A DNA stretch of 64,000 nucleotides from Pseudobutyrivibrio sp. (GCF_015057185.1 NZ_SVEV01000007.1:36613-100612); one strand, 5' to 3'. Positions 9,211 to 19,275 are shown, counted from the first letter of the stretch. A program made the numbers and translations. Notes: generated by a model from the sequence alone, not told the origin.

Positions 9211-9240
9211 CAAAGTGTTTTTCAGTAAAAGGACACTTTG
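9211..9240. repeat. short inverted repeat upstream of the GH25 gene
   Basis: CAAAGTGT (9211-9218) pairs with ACACTTTG (9233-9240) around a 14-bp loop, about 115 bp before the GH25 start. It may be an operator or a remnant of the element family described at 9365-9460; sequence alone does not decide. Confidence 0.5.
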
Positions 9241-9364
9241 CAAAGAGCATCCGTGCCACCCTAAGGATGGTTATGCCTTAATCATATCTTTACTCATCTT
9301 TCTTTGATTACATAATTTTGAGGTAAAAAAATAGCACCCTACTTTTTAAGTGCATTTCTAAGCC

Positions 9365-9460
9365 TGTACAATTTTGCAAAGCTGTTTTCTGTAGGTGGAC
9401 ACCCTATTATTCTATAAGCTTTGTATATCACAGTGTCCACCTACCATAAAACAGCTCTGC
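9365..9460. repeat. palindrome related to the long palindromic elements
   Basis: Two nested perfect stems are present: AGCTGTTTT (9380-9388) with AAAACAGCT (9448-9456), and GTAGGTGGACAC (9391-9402) with GTGTCCACCTAC (9433-9444). The flank TGTACAATTTTGCAAA and the block GTGTCC-CC-ATAAAA also occur in the right arm of the long palindromes at 45122-45757 and 63525-64000, so this looks like a short, internally deleted relative. It adjoins the end of the chemotaxis receptor gene, but no T run marks it as a plain terminator. Confidence 0.6.
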
Positions 9461-9463
9461 AGT

Positions 9464-11476
9464 TTATTTAAAGAATTCCATTTCGTGATTCAATCTCTCA
9501 GCAACATCTCTTAAATTGCTTGCAGAATCCGCAAGACTCGTTACAGTAGCTGATAACTCCTGCACTGATGCACCAGTTGTTTCTGATGATGCTGCATTCT
9601 CTTCTGAAATTGCAGAAAGTGAAGACATTGCATCTGATACCACGTCGTTGGACTTGACACAAGTAGTTGCACCGATGGATATACGTTTAACCCCAAGAAC
9701 TGTCTCCTCGATATCGGAAAGCATTCCATTTACAGAGCTAAGGGTCTCACCTAATGCCTCTTGCTGCTCGATGTTGCCTTGCTTTACAAGTCCAGCTGCT
9801 GCAACGGCTTCCTCTGCCTCCTGTAGGAGAACATCCATAACCTGTCTGATTTCCTGAGCCATATTCTCTGAATCATCTGCAAGCTTTCTGATTTCCTCGG
9901 CAACTACAGCAAATCCCTTACCAGCCTCACCTGCTCTTGCCGCCTCAATAGAAGCATTAAGAGAAAGTAAATTGGTCTGGGCAGCGATTCCTGAAATGCC
10001 TTCAACTCTTTCGTTAATATCTGATACTGCCTTTTGTGTAGCGCCAATTGTTCTAGCTATTTCCTCAATCTTGGCCGTCATCTCGCTAGATGAATCCTGA
10101 AGATTTGACAGAGACTTGCTTGATGCCTCAGATGCTTCTTTCATTTTCGCAGCCAACTCTTCCATGTCGTCTGTTGAGCTTTGAACACTACCAACTGCAT
10201 CTGTGATTCGACCAACGTTTTCTGCAGCCTGCTGGATTTCGTCTGCCTGCTGAGCTGCACCAGTAGCGATTTCTTGGACAGCACTAGACACACCTTCTGT
10301 TGTAGCGGCAATTTGTGAAGCCGTATCCGATAGCTCCTCCGAAGAATCTCCAACCGTAATCGCCGATGTCTTAATATGTCCAACAATCTCATCCAGCTTC
10401 TCAATAACAGAATTTGAACTTCGTACTATCTCACCAACTTCATCTTTTCGTTTTGTATAGCCTTCTATCTTTTTAAATCCGCCATCAGCCAATTCAGCTA
10501 GAGAATCATTTACTGCATGAATAGGATTTGCAAAACTGTTTGCCAGAAGTACCGAAATGATTGCAACAATAATAAGTAATACAACACCGATGCCAATTAC
10601 AATGAACGCAGATTTTCTAGCGTCCGACATAATTAATTCTTCTTTTTTTGCCACACAAATGGTAAATCCCGATACCGTATTCTTTGCATAGGAAAGATAC
10701 GTTGGATATCCTGCAGCTGTTGATTGATATGATCCCTCTATATCATCACTATTCATGTAAGGTGATGCGCTAAAATTTGCAACCTCATCCCCTGCGTTAA
10801 TCTCGTACTGAGAATGAGCAACCATGTCACCATTTCTGTCTACAAGGAAGCCCTCGTCACATTCTGCCTCTAAAATCAAATGAAAATCGTTAACGTTATA
10901 ATTTCTATGAACAGTTCCTATAACTTTATTGGTTTCAGGATCAAAAACAGGTGCAGCCATAGAAATACTTCTAATACCTGTAGATGAGCTTTCAATAACA
11001 TTTGAAATAGAAAACTGCCCGCTCATTGCCTCTTGGAAATACTCGCGTTCGCTTATATCCACTAACGCTCCATCATCATCTCTTATTTTCATCATACCAT
11101 CGGCACCAGTAAGTACAAGCACATTCCCATCATCCAAATATTCATCGATGGACTGCATCTGCGCCTTTAATTCATTTAAATCTACTTCCTCGCCCTTCAT
11201 ATAAGCGATTACTGTTGGAGACTCAGCAAAAGACGTAATAGAAGCCTCATTATTGGTAAAAACAGCTCCTATTGCTGCTTCTACATACCATGCCTGCCAC
11301 TCCAAGCTGTCTACCGCATCTGCAACTGCTTTTGTAGTGGATGTGTAATAGCTTATTGACACTGCTATAACAAGTGGTATTGCTGCAACTAAAAGCATAG
11401 CTACAATAAGCTTTGTCTTAATACTATCCTTTAAACTAATAGTACTCTTCTTTTGGCTGTTTTGCTTCTTTCCCAT
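9464..11476 (-). CDS. methyl-accepting chemotaxis protein with extracellular dCache-type sensor
   Basis: The 670-residue receptor has a first membrane helix (about 24-46), an extracellular region of about 235 residues with dCache features ([39 protein letters not shown]), a second membrane helix near 290-310, a HAMP-like segment and a long cytoplasmic signalling hairpin. The hairpin tip contains [20 protein letters not shown]. Such receptors pass ligand binding to CheW/CheA. No che genes are nearby. ATG 11476 with GGAGG upstream is chosen rather than an earlier in-frame ATG. Ligand unknown; dCache domains often bind amino acids or small organic acids. Confidence 0.92.
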   Translation of the reverse strand: MGKKQNSQKKSTISLKDSIKTKLIVAMLLVAAIPLVIAVSISYYTSTTKAVADAVDSLEWQAWYVEAAIGAVFTNNEASITSFAESPTVIAYMKGEEVDLNELKAQMQSIDEYLDDGNVLVLTGADGMMKIRDDDGALVDISEREYFQEAMSGQFSISNVIESSSTGIRSISMAAPVFDPETNKVIGTVHRNYNVNDFHLILEAECDEGFLVDRNGDMVAHSQYEINAGDEVANFSASPYMNSDDIEGSYQSTAAGYPTYLSYAKNTVSGFTICVAKKEELIMSDARKSAFIVIGIGVVLLIIVAIISVLLANSFANPIHAVNDSLAELADGGFKKIEGYTKRKDEVGEIVRSSNSVIEKLDEIVGHIKTSAITVGDSSEELSDTASQIAATTEGVSSAVQEIATGAAQQADEIQQAAENVGRITDAVGSVQSSTDDMEELAAKMKEASEASSKSLSNLQDSSSEMTAKIEEIARTIGATQKAVSDINERVEGISGIAAQTNLLSLNASIEAARAGEAGKGFAVVAEEIRKLADDSENMAQEIRQVMDVLLQEAEEAVAAAGLVKQGNIEQQEALGETLSSVNGMLSDIEETVLGVKRISIGATTCVKSNDVVSDAMSSLSAISEENAASSETTGASVQELSATVTSLADSASNLRDVAERLNHEMEFFK

Positions 11477-11529
11477 AATCTCTTTACCTCCTATTGCAGA
11501 TATATATTTCCAATATTCCACAAATTAAA

Positions 11530-11580
11530 AAATTTGATGACTCCTTAATCCTAATATTAGTCTAAGGAATCATCAAATTT
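11530..11580 (-). terminator. terminator after the TIR gene
   Basis: On the minus strand AAATTTGATGATTCCTTA pairs with TAAGGAGTCATCAAATTT, followed by more Ts. It lies 39 bp beyond the stop of the 11619-14633 gene. Confidence 0.8.
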
Positions 11581-11618
11581 GTGCTAACTATGTGAAAAAA
11601 ATAGTAAAAAAATGTTAC

Positions 11619-14600
11619 TTATTCAACGCCGATACCATAAAGTAGCTTTTGCTCGTCCCCAAGCTCCTGGTCACCATAGCGTCTGTGGGCTTCTTCTAGC
11701 AGCTCCTCTGCATCCTTGTAATGGAAAATCAAAATCTCTGAGCCAGTACCGCTGATTATCAATCCCTTTTCAGGCACGAAAATTCTACCGCTGTCAATGT
11801 AAGCCAACAGTCCTACTGCATTTTCATCAATCAAATACATGTCCCTAGTAGTTGTAACAGCAAGTACTCCTGTTGCCTCGTCATAATCTGTACGTCGGAT
11901 TTTTGAAGTAATGGCATCTGACACAAGAACCATTTGCTCATCTTCTATATCGTAAATACGGAAGTAATTGTTGGATGACTGGGTGTAGATATATTTCCCG
12001 TCGTCGGAAAAGCTCATATAGCCATCTACGTCCGCTATGTAATCAAAGCTGGTTTCCTCTTTTTCTGTATCAATATTGATAATTCTAAGTGTATTATCAT
12101 CACAGTTAAGAGCCATGTATTTATCATCAGGGCTAACCTCAAAGGAAATAATCTCATAGTCCAAATCTATGGTTTGTTCTGTATCATCAGCAAGATTTTC
12201 TATTCGGATTGTCCCGTGCTCGTCAACTGTGTAAACCATGTCTCCCGTAGATGAAACACTGCATAGAGCAATGTCCGTTGAAAGCTCCTTATGGTGGCAA
12301 AGCTCCCTAGTCTCTAAGTCGTATACATCAACAAAATCATAGCTGAAAACTGCAACATACTTTTTGTTTTCTGAAATTGACTCACCAACTTCCTCTGCAC
12401 CGTGAACGTCAATCTCCATCACGTCCTTCTTTTGTTTCTCAACAGAATAGAAAACAAATTTATAGTCTACAGTTGGGACGAATAAAGTGTCATTATCAAT
12501 AAACTGAATTCCAGTGAAAAATGTGGTTTGAGTGGTAAAAGTGCCAACCTCATTATAACTATTTGTATCGTATATCGTGTAAAGAATTTCCTCTGAATCT
12601 TCCTCTGGGCTAGAGGCAATCATGTAGTATTCTCCATCAGGGCTGCACACACCGTCCTTGCTATGGCCATCGATAGTGATGCATTTGTCATAACGCTGCA
12701 TGTCGTCACTGTAGTACACTCTCACCTCTGAGTCGGAATCTCCACAGACTGCAAGTCGAGTCTCGGTAAATCCAAACCTTGTCACTTCATTTGCAATAGT
12801 CTGCTCATAAAATGGATTGGTCAGCCCCTGGGAATAGGTGTAGGTACGGAAATTGCCTGATAGGGTCATCAATACAAGATTCTCTCCGCCTGTGAGAATC
12901 TGGCTGATATATGAATCTGAATTAACCTGATCTAATAATTCTCCAGTCCTATTATCAACGATATAAATTTTGCGCCCCGCTGAAATAGCTGATAATGTAA
13001 ATGTCTCAGAGCTGCCATCATCAAATGGCTCTATCTGGTAGCTACCATCTATGTAGTCTGTGACGTAATAGTCCAGCTTAGTTGACCACTGGGCGGCGCC
13101 GTCCACCAGGTTGAAGTACTGTACTGTTGCTGAAATAACATCACCGTTTATATCTTCGTCTTGAGAAGCTGATGTAACCATTAATCCATAGCTATCTGTA
13201 AAGGCAAAACCCATAGAAATAGTGGCTTCTTTTTCAACAGGAAGCTTTCTGTAGTTGCTCTCTTCAAGTGGGCAATAAACAGATACGTAATTGTCAACGT
13301 CAGAGGCAACCAAGTGCCCTACCGCAATTACGGAACCTGTTGTATCAAATGTGACTACATCCGAGTAAGGTGCTTCTGTCTCACTATGATATATTGCCTG
13401 CTCAGTTCCATCTACTGGATTGAGAATGGCTATAGTATCTGGATAATAGTCTTCTCCATTTTGAGCATATTCCAAGACTACGCAGTTTTTGTATTCTGAT
13501 ACAGCTGCTCCAAGCAAATATTGTTCAGGCTGATATTCATATACCATTTCACCGCTATTGTCATAGCCTCTGACTGCATCATCGTATATTACACAAACGG
13601 TAGAGGCATCATCAGTTAAGCAAATATCAAGGACTTCTGTTTTAATGCCGTTATTTATTTCAGCCTGAATCTCATAGAGCATCTTACCCCTGTTTAGATT
13701 CCACACGTAAACATTTCCATTGGCATCCAAAATGGCAATGATATCTGACTCGCTTGTGGTGCAAATTTTTTCTACCGCATAATCGGTATGAATCAAGGTA
13801 TCGTTGGCAAGCATTGTGGATTTATCGTAAACACCAAGTGCCATGGAAAGAGCGTACAAGGACTCAGGAACCAATGGGCGCTCTCCGTCCTTTGGCATTC
13901 CCTCCATTGCAATCAATGCTGCGGTTTTAGTGTCACCTGTCTCGAAAACATCCTGAGACTTGGCGGCCAAAACCTTAGATTCGTTAATAAGCTTTTGCTG
14001 ATATTCCTCATTTATACGTGCAAAATTGTAAGCAGAAAATGTTGCAAATGCTAAGCTGACTGCTGCAACTCCAAGAACAATAGACATGTTTCGCTTTATC
14101 TGGCGCTCGCGCTGGCGTTGTCTCAGGTCATCAAACTCAACGCCTATGATGGCGGCAGCAACACGCAAAATTTCTACCTTGAGCTTTTTATCTACTTCTT
14201 TTTTTGTGGCGCCGCGGACATCTGCTGCAAGTGGCTCTACCTTGCGACCTTCCTCGTCAGTTAATAGCTGTGGTGGAAAGGATTCCTCCGGTTCTCCATC
14301 CACCAGCACTGGCAGAATCTTTTTCCTACCGTGAATTTTGATGAAGGTGTCGATTTCCTTCATTACCCATTTGCTCTCCTTGGTCTCTGGAGAACAAATT
14401 ACAACAAGGAAATCTGACACTAAAAGAGCAGCCTCAATGTTGATGCCTAAATCGCCAACAACAGGAAGCTCCTCCTGGTCTCTAAATACTCTATTTATTT
14501 TCTTTCTGCCAAGCTCCTTTTGCAATTTTCTAGGAATCCTGACAGTCTCCAAGCCCTTATGTACTTTCTTAGCCACATACATATCCCGCTCCAAATGCCT

Positions 14601-14633
14601 GTAGCTAATGAATGCATCGTATTTCATAATCAT
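11619..14633 (-). CDS. TIR domain protein with membrane helix and beta-propeller sensor region
   Basis: The protein has 1004 residues. Residues 1-140 form a TIR domain (KYDAFISYRHLERD, VFRDQEELPVVGD, SDFLVVICSPETKESKWV). The Glu in SKWVMKEID sits where NAD-cleaving TIR domains carry their catalytic Glu. A membrane helix follows near 183-205, then a conserved segment on the outer side (AAKSQDVFETGDTKTAALIA), then about 700 residues of degenerate WD40-type repeats. This architecture is common in Clostridia; roles in signalling or defence are inferred, not proven. The gene stands alone, so nothing nearby names its partner. Start 14633 or 14627 are both possible. Confidence 0.85.
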   Translation of the reverse strand: MIMKYDAFISYRHLERDMYVAKKVHKGLETVRIPRKLQKELGRKKINRVFRDQEELPVVGDLGINIEAALLVSDFLVVICSPETKESKWVMKEIDTFIKIHGRKKILPVLVDGEPEESFPPQLLTDEEGRKVEPLAADVRGATKKEVDKKLKVEILRVAAAIIGVEFDDLRQRQRERQIKRNMSIVLGVAAVSLAFATFSAYNFARINEEYQQKLINESKVLAAKSQDVFETGDTKTAALIAMEGMPKDGERPLVPESLYALSMALGVYDKSTMLANDTLIHTDYAVEKICTTSESDIIAILDANGNVYVWNLNRGKMLYEIQAEINNGIKTEVLDICLTDDASTVCVIYDDAVRGYDNSGEMVYEYQPEQYLLGAAVSEYKNCVVLEYAQNGEDYYPDTIAILNPVDGTEQAIYHSETEAPYSDVVTFDTTGSVIAVGHLVASDVDNYVSVYCPLEESNYRKLPVEKEATISMGFAFTDSYGLMVTSASQDEDINGDVISATVQYFNLVDGAAQWSTKLDYYVTDYIDGSYQIEPFDDGSSETFTLSAISAGRKIYIVDNRTGELLDQVNSDSYISQILTGGENLVLMTLSGNFRTYTYSQGLTNPFYEQTIANEVTRFGFTETRLAVCGDSDSEVRVYYSDDMQRYDKCITIDGHSKDGVCSPDGEYYMIASSPEEDSEEILYTIYDTNSYNEVGTFTTQTTFFTGIQFIDNDTLFVPTVDYKFVFYSVEKQKKDVMEIDVHGAEEVGESISENKKYVAVFSYDFVDVYDLETRELCHHKELSTDIALCSVSSTGDMVYTVDEHGTIRIENLADDTEQTIDLDYEIISFEVSPDDKYMALNCDDNTLRIINIDTEKEETSFDYIADVDGYMSFSDDGKYIYTQSSNNYFRIYDIEDEQMVLVSDAITSKIRRTDYDEATGVLAVTTTRDMYLIDENAVGLLAYIDSGRIFVPEKGLIISGTGSEILIFHYKDAEELLEEAHRRYGDQELGDEQKLLYGIGVE

Positions 14634-14802
14634 TATCCCAATTATATAAAAATATTTAACTACATTATCTATAAAATGGGGATGTTGGACAAGAGTGAAT
14701 TTCTGTTATATTCTTCTTGCAGCCACGATACTAAAGTATTATAATACTACTCAGCAACTTGGGTATTTATATCGCAAATACCATTACTGGAAGGAATTTA
14801 CT

Positions 14803-15705
14803 ATGAAAGACAAATGTACTAAAATACACAAATATATTACCTTTGTAGGTTCATTGATGGCTATAGGTTTTATAATTTCATTTATATTATTTATGTTATG
14901 TTTATGCTACATAACCGAAGCTGAGACCGTTGAAGAATCATCGATGTATGTTTGTATATACATTTTCATTCCCATGATTTGTTTGGGAATATACTATCTG
15001 GGAAATGAATTTATAAAAAAGGGCAGAGCAAGATTCGCAAATGAAGTGATAACACCGATACTAAAGAACTATTTACCACGTGCCACCTTTGAGGCATATC
15101 AATCTGATTCCATCTTAGGAGATTTTGTAGCATTAGATTTGGTAAAAACTGCTGCCTATCCTAGAGTGACAAATTATTTTAAATCCAACGATAAAAATGA
15201 AGTAGAGTCATTTTCACTATTTTGTAAAACTGGCGGTAAACATAAGCACATTGTTTACGAAGGCACACAGATTGTATTTAAGCATGATTTAAAAGTTGAT
15301 GGGGTTGTTCGTATCTTATGTTCAAATCCAATTATTGGCAGCTACGAATCAACCTTTGTTCCTAAACAGTGTGATGTAACCCCTACGAAAATCGATACTG
15401 GAATTTTTAAATTGGATGATAATTTTGAAATATATGCAAGCGATGCTCACTCGGGATTTTATGTTTTGAATTCTTGTGTAATCGAAAAGCTAATTGAAAT
15501 GCGTGAGATGTTTGGAGAATATGCCCTTGCTATTACTCCACGCTATATTTTTATATCTTTGAAGGGATTGGATCGATTTATCCACGTTCCAGATTGTACA
15601 AGTGATATGACTGAGGAGTATCTAATAAATACCCGTAAGCAATTTCTTGATATGTATGATGCGATACTGACTATTAAATACACCATTTCGCATTCGAATA
15701 ATTAG
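14803..15705 (+). CDS. DUF3137-type membrane protein
   Basis: The 300-residue protein has two membrane helices near residues 12-40 and 48-70 followed by a soluble domain of the DUF3137 kind (VITPILKNYLPRATFEAY, FSLFCKTGG, PRYIFISLKGLDRFI). Function is unknown. DUF3137 genes commonly sit next to lemA, as here, 65 bp away on the same strand. ATG 14803 with GGAAGGA upstream is preferred over an in-frame start 108 bp earlier that lacks a ribosome site. Divergent from the TIR gene. Confidence 0.75.
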   Translation: MKDKCTKIHKYITFVGSLMAIGFIISFILFMLCLCYITEAETVEESSMYVCIYIFIPMICLGIYYLGNEFIKKGRARFANEVITPILKNYLPRATFEAYQSDSILGDFVALDLVKTAAYPRVTNYFKSNDKNEVESFSLFCKTGGKHKHIVYEGTQIVFKHDLKVDGVVRILCSNPIIGSYESTFVPKQCDVTPTKIDTGIFKLDDNFEIYASDAHSGFYVLNSCVIEKLIEMREMFGEYALAITPRYIFISLKGLDRFIHVPDCTSDMTEEYLINTRKQFLDMYDAILTIKYTISHSNN

Positions 15706-15770
15706 GATTATAGGAAGCCACGACCAATCAGTCAGAGCTTTTATATTAACAACAAAGGAGATTAATAAAA

Positions 15771-16316
15771 ATGAATTTAGTAGGAATTGTAGGAATAATT
15801 ATTGTAGCTGTATTAGTATTTGTAGGTTGGATTGTAAGTGTATACAACTCAATCATCGTAAAACAGCAGGCTCTCGATGAGGCCAAAGCAGATGTTGAAG
15901 TATACATGGTAAAGCGCTACGACGTGATTATGAACAGCTACAAGATTGCAAAGCAATACATGGACCATGAGAATGCTGTATTTACCCAACTGTCTCAAAT
16001 CAGATCTGGTATGTCGATTTCTGAATTGGGTCAGCAAGGTAAGCTTCAGAATAATGCCAGCAAGGCAATCTGGGGAATTGTTGAGAGTTATCCTGAGCTG
16101 AAATCAAATGAAATTGTTCTCAAGCTTCAGACTCAGCTGGAAGACCAGAATGAACACTATGCTGCTTCAAAACGTTTATATAACTCAAATGTAAACCTTT
16201 ACAATCAGTACATCCTCACCATGCCTAACAACATTATTGTCAACTGCTTCGGCGCCTCAAAGGCTGATTATTTTAATGATGACACTGCAGATTCAAAGAG
16301 GAATGTAGCTATTTAA
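15771..16316 (+). CDS. lemA: LemA family protein
   Basis: The 181-residue protein has one N-terminal membrane helix (about 3-26), then YNSIIVKQQALDEAKADVEV and the helical-bundle LemA core ending with NNIIVNCFGASKADYF. LemA proteins place a short outside N-terminus and a cytoplasmic helical domain; their biochemical role is not known. The AAAGGAG site is well placed. Its stop overlaps by 8 bp the end of the convergent gene at 16309-16776. Confidence 0.9.
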   Translation: MNLVGIVGIIIVAVLVFVGWIVSVYNSIIVKQQALDEAKADVEVYMVKRYDVIMNSYKIAKQYMDHENAVFTQLSQIRSGMSISELGQQGKLQNNASKAIWGIVESYPELKSNEIVLKLQTQLEDQNEHYAASKRLYNSNVNLYNQYILTMPNNIIVNCFGASKADYFNDDTADSKRNVAI

Positions 16317-16776
16317 TATCTTCATTTAACACGCTGCAGATTTCGATACACTTATCGTAATGCGCAGCTAAGTTTTCTTTTGATATAAAATGATCTACTA
16401 TTTTGTCGTACTTGATTTTTTCGTTCTTTTGAAAAAGAGATGTAGTATCCATTAAGTCAAAATTGGTGTCACAAGTCACGCCTATGCATTCTTTAAATTG
16501 AATGTCTTTTTTATTTTTTTGTATGATGCAGGTGTCACGTAAAGTCACATCCAAGGCGTCTTCATCAACCTTGCTGACTATTACTGTGGCCTCATTGTTT
16601 TCAATTTTGTATGATTCCGATGGCTCAACTTTGACTACATATCTATCTAGTTCTATTCCTTCCTGAGTACGCTTAACATAAATCTCTAAATCAGGTTGTT
16701 TAATAAGAAATTCCCTGTTGTCAAAAGTAATTACGTCTCCATCTATTTCTTTAAACTTTTCATCTAATTTTTTCAT
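16309..16776 (-). CDS. hypothetical soluble protein, end of the T7SS accessory array
   Basis: The 155-residue charged protein has no signal or membrane segment. It is mostly beta-rich in the middle and helical at the end (SKENLAAHYDKCIEICSVL). No family was recognised. It is the last gene of the leftward array of variable genes and lies just after a remnant of a YwqH-like gene, so an association with T7SS effectors is possible but unproven. Confidence 0.6.
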   Translation of the reverse strand: MKKLDEKFKEIDGDVITFDNREFLIKQPDLEIYVKRTQEGIELDRYVVKVEPSESYKIENNEATVIVSKVDEDALDVTLRDTCIIQKNKKDIQFKECIGVTCDTNFDLMDTTSLFQKNEKIKYDKIVDHFISKENLAAHYDKCIEICSVLNEDIK

Positions 16777-16813
16777 TCATTATCTCTCTTTTATATTTTC
16801 CTGTTGATTCCAA

Positions 16814-16862
16814 TCTCACAATAACATCTGCAATCTCGCCTAAAAAGGACCCGATTTTTCCT
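16814..16862 (-). pseudogene. 49-bp fragment of the YwqH-like gene
   Basis: This stretch matches 23556-23604 inside the YwqH-like gene and reads GKIGSFLGEIADVIVR in the same sense. No other part of the gene remains. It joins directly to the stop end of the lipoprotein gene at 16870, which marks a recombination joint. Confidence 0.8.
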
Positions 16863-16869
16863 TGCTATC

Positions 16870-17565
16870 CTAGTCATTCTGTAAATGAATCTCAATCGGG
16901 TCGCCTTCGGCTCCATATCCTGATCTGAAATATGTCAATCCCTTTCCCTTGGTCCATTCATACTCAGAATAAAATCCACTTTCGGTTAATGTATTACTTA
17001 ATAAGCACCTACATGTATCACCATCATTTGTTATCGTCACTTTCTGTCCATCAATATTTTGCTCGATATCTGCTGAACAGATTATGTTGCCACTTTCCAC
17101 AAATTCATCCACAGTTGGTATGTCTGTTCTATCAAACAATACATAGATAGCCTCATCTGTTACATAGAAGGTTCCGAGATTAAATCTATCGCTAGTTTCC
17201 CAATAGTATCTGCCAGGACAATCATCATAGTTTATGTTTACCGAGTATACGTTACCATCTTCATATGAATCTAGCTCTTTTACTACAACCGACACATCGG
17301 ATACATCCTCATACAAGAATTCTGTAACGTTATATGTGTACTCATTATTTTCTTCATTAAAAAAATAATCTTTATAAGAACCTGTCAAATTATCGTCTGT
17401 ATCCTCTGTATCTTCTGGCACTTCCTGTTCAACGTGAGATTCTTCTTCCTGAACAGTATTTTGCTCACTCTCTACCATATTTGTTTCATTTTTTTCTTCT
17501 GCCGCACATCCACAAATGGTCAAGGAAATTATGCAACTTATCAACATTAGTTTTCTTTTCTTCAT
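16870..17565 (-). CDS. variable lipoprotein, T7SS accessory region
   Basis: The 231-residue product has a lipoprotein signal (MKKRKLMLISCIISLTICGC) with the lipobox Cys at residue 20, an acidic Glu/Asp linker (about 22-65) and a soluble outer domain ending KGKGLTYFRSGYGAEGDPIE. No family was recognised. The last about 30 codons are duplicated as a truncated copy at 24162-24255. Location among effector-linked lipoproteins suggests an immunity or scavenger role at the membrane surface; this is inference. Confidence 0.72.
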   Translation of the reverse strand: MKKRKLMLISCIISLTICGCAAEEKNETNMVESEQNTVQEEESHVEQEVPEDTEDTDDNLTGSYKDYFFNEENNEYTYNVTEFLYEDVSDVSVVVKELDSYEDGNVYSVNINYDDCPGRYYWETSDRFNLGTFYVTDEAIYVLFDRTDIPTVDEFVESGNIICSADIEQNIDGQKVTITNDGDTCRCLLSNTLTESGFYSEYEWTKGKGLTYFRSGYGAEGDPIEIHLQND

Positions 17566-17580
17566 CGTTTTCCCTTGTAG

Positions 17581-17643
17581 TCATCTAAGTTTCTTTAATC
17601 CTGATTCCATACTTTGAATTATAGGCTGGATTCTATTTTTCAT
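17581..17643 (-). pseudogene. 20-codon truncated copy of the small membrane protein gene
   Basis: It reads MKNRIQPIIQSMESGLKKLR and stops. The first ten residues equal the start of the intact gene at 25013-25282, and the upstream ribosome site is also copied. The rest is lost, so this is a recombination remnant. Confidence 0.75.
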
Positions 17644-17664
17644 AATCACTACCTCTTTATGATT

Positions 17665-18039
17665 CTATCTCTCAAAAATATATGTCTGAAAATCTATACC
17701 AATTTCGATATTGGGGTTATCTTCTAACCCTGTATATGCCATGCCGCCAAAGTCAAATATCTGTACTAACTTGTCATCTTCGTTATATAAATAGTATGTA
17801 TATCTAGTACCGCTTGTTACGTAGTATTCCTTATACAATGGTCTACCACTATTATCATAAAATAGTTCACCTGAAGAATTATACGTGCCATATTTTTCTG
17901 CATCCATAGTGTATTCTACTTTTACAATCTCATCATTCTCATCTTTTGAATATGTTTTATCTTGATAATCTAATAGGGGTTTTATCAAATCTAATTTTTC
18001 ATATTCTGAACCATCTAAGGAGCTAATTGAATCAAACAC
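17665..18039 (-). CDS. C-terminal domain protein or remnant, no signal sequence
   Basis: A 124-codon frame from a GTG encodes a soluble domain (YNSSGELFYDNSGRPLYKEY) ending GIDFQTYIFER. The frame stays open upstream into the preceding gene in another register (CEAIEEAQFDASKEGD), with no good ribosome site, so the true start is uncertain. All other members of this array are membrane-targeted, so a lost N-terminus is likely. A shorter copy of its end lies at 25304-25399. Confidence 0.5.
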   Translation of the reverse strand: MFDSISSLDGSEYEKLDLIKPLLDYQDKTYSKDENDEIVKVEYTMDAEKYGTYNSSGELFYDNSGRPLYKEYYVTSGTRYTYYLYNEDDKLVQIFDFGGMAYTGLEDNPNIEIGIDFQTYIFER

Positions 18040-18077
18040 TGAATCACCTTCTTTGGATGCATCAAACTGAGCCTCTT

Positions 18078-18542
18078 CTATAGCTTCGCAGGAAGAATAG
18101 TCAATCCGTATGCATATTTCGGAAAATCCGCTTCTCCTACCTTGAATAAAAAAACTACTTCATATTCATTATCATTTGTTCCAAGATATACTTTTACCCT
18201 AGATTCCTCAATTACTTCCTGATTATCAGATTCAGGAAAAAAGTATGTTAAGAAAACTTCCTGTTCTGTTTCATCATGTACCAGTGTACCCATACCTTTT
18301 TGTAATGATGAATCATCATTTAAATTATAGGAATCTGATAAATCTATGTACTTAATTTCACCTTCGTTTTCTGCCTTTTCATATTTATCTTCATCCGACT
18401 TTTCTTTTGGTTCTTCAAAATATTCTTGGATTTTCTCAGTATTATCACTCTCACCATCTAGATAGGGAAATATATATATGAGCAGTCCCACCAAAACAAT
18501 AATTATTGAACATATAATTAGTACTATCTTATTCTTATTCAT
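18078..18542 (-). CDS. membrane-anchored hypothetical protein
   Basis: This 154-residue protein has an N-terminal membrane anchor (about 5-29), an acidic linker rich in Glu and Lys (30-60) and a small outer domain with a beta pattern (VKVYLGTNDNEYEVVFLFKV). No family was recognised. GGAGGG sits 14 bp before the ATG. It is one of the consecutive anchored proteins behind the large effector-like gene at 21007, fitting an immunity or accessory array. Confidence 0.65.
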   Translation of the reverse strand: MNKNKIVLIICSIIIVLVGLLIYIFPYLDGESDNTEKIQEYFEEPKEKSDEDKYEKAENEGEIKYIDLSDSYNLNDDSSLQKGMGTLVHDETEQEVFLTYFFPESDNQEVIEESRVKVYLGTNDNEYEVVFLFKVGEADFPKYAYGLTILPAKL

Positions 18543-18562
18543 CTACTCTCTTTGTTCCCTCC

Positions 18563-18650
18563 GTAGTAATACAGCTCTATCATTGATTCAAACTCCAAAG
18601 AAACAATTTCATCTACAAACTTTTGCATTAGATAACGCTATGGAATCTAC
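18563..18650 (-). pseudogene. duplicated joint of two neighbouring genes
   Basis: About 86 bp match 19242-19328. In the minus sense the copy encodes the end of one neighbour (ALSNAKVCR stop) and the start of the next (MQKFVDEIVSLEFESMIEL). It is therefore a leftover of a duplicated gene pair whose bodies were deleted. Confidence 0.8.
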
Positions 18651-18725
18651 TGGATCATCTTATCGATTTCATCAATTGTAAATTCTTCTGTAATAGCGCT
18701 CACTTCTTCTTATTTTTATTGATTA

Positions 18726-19250
18726 TTATTCTTTGACAGATTTCCACTCTTCTAGTGCATCAACTACATCTTGGTAATCCATCCTGCGATATACATGAGG
18801 ATATCCATTATCCATTAGATATTCGTTGAATTGGTCGCCATATTCCATAACAATGTCGCTGCCACCATGCCAAAACCAAGAAACATATTTTTCTATATTC
18901 TCAGGACATGAAAGAATTAAAGGCTGTCCATCTTCAGCAAATTCATTTCCTAGATATTCAACCACTTCATCTACAGTAACAACGTAATCAGATTGAGATT
19001 CATTAAAAGCCTCTAAATCTACAACAACTTCTTGCAATTTTAAATCATCTACACCATGAAAATAATATGACTCTGCATCATTACTCAAATGAAATGCTTT
19101 ATTCTGGTATTTGTATAAAACTTCAAGTTCATCTTGGTCTTTTGTTTCTTGAGCTATCTTTGTATGCCAGTATATCGCTATAAGTGATACTCCTATCAAT
19201 ATTGTTAAAATAATAGTTATTAAAGATTCTTTTTTCATTTGCTCTATCAT
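18726..19250 (-). CDS. membrane-anchored hypothetical protein
   Basis: From the ATG at 19250 (GGAG nine bases upstream) the product has 174 residues, with one membrane helix (about 8-28) and an outer domain of about 145 residues ending in WFWHGGSDIVMEYGDQFNEY and YRRMDYQDVVDALEEW. An earlier start at 19295 would overlap the preceding gene by 20 bp and has no clear ribosome site. Family not recognised. Confidence 0.65.
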   Translation of the reverse strand: MIEQMKKESLITIILTILIGVSLIAIYWHTKIAQETKDQDELEVLYKYQNKAFHLSNDAESYYFHGVDDLKLQEVVVDLEAFNESQSDYVVTVDEVVEYLGNEFAEDGQPLILSCPENIEKYVSWFWHGGSDIVMEYGDQFNEYLMDNGYPHVYRRMDYQDVVDALEEWKSVKE

Positions 19251-19275
19251 TGATTTAAACTCCAAAGAAACAATT

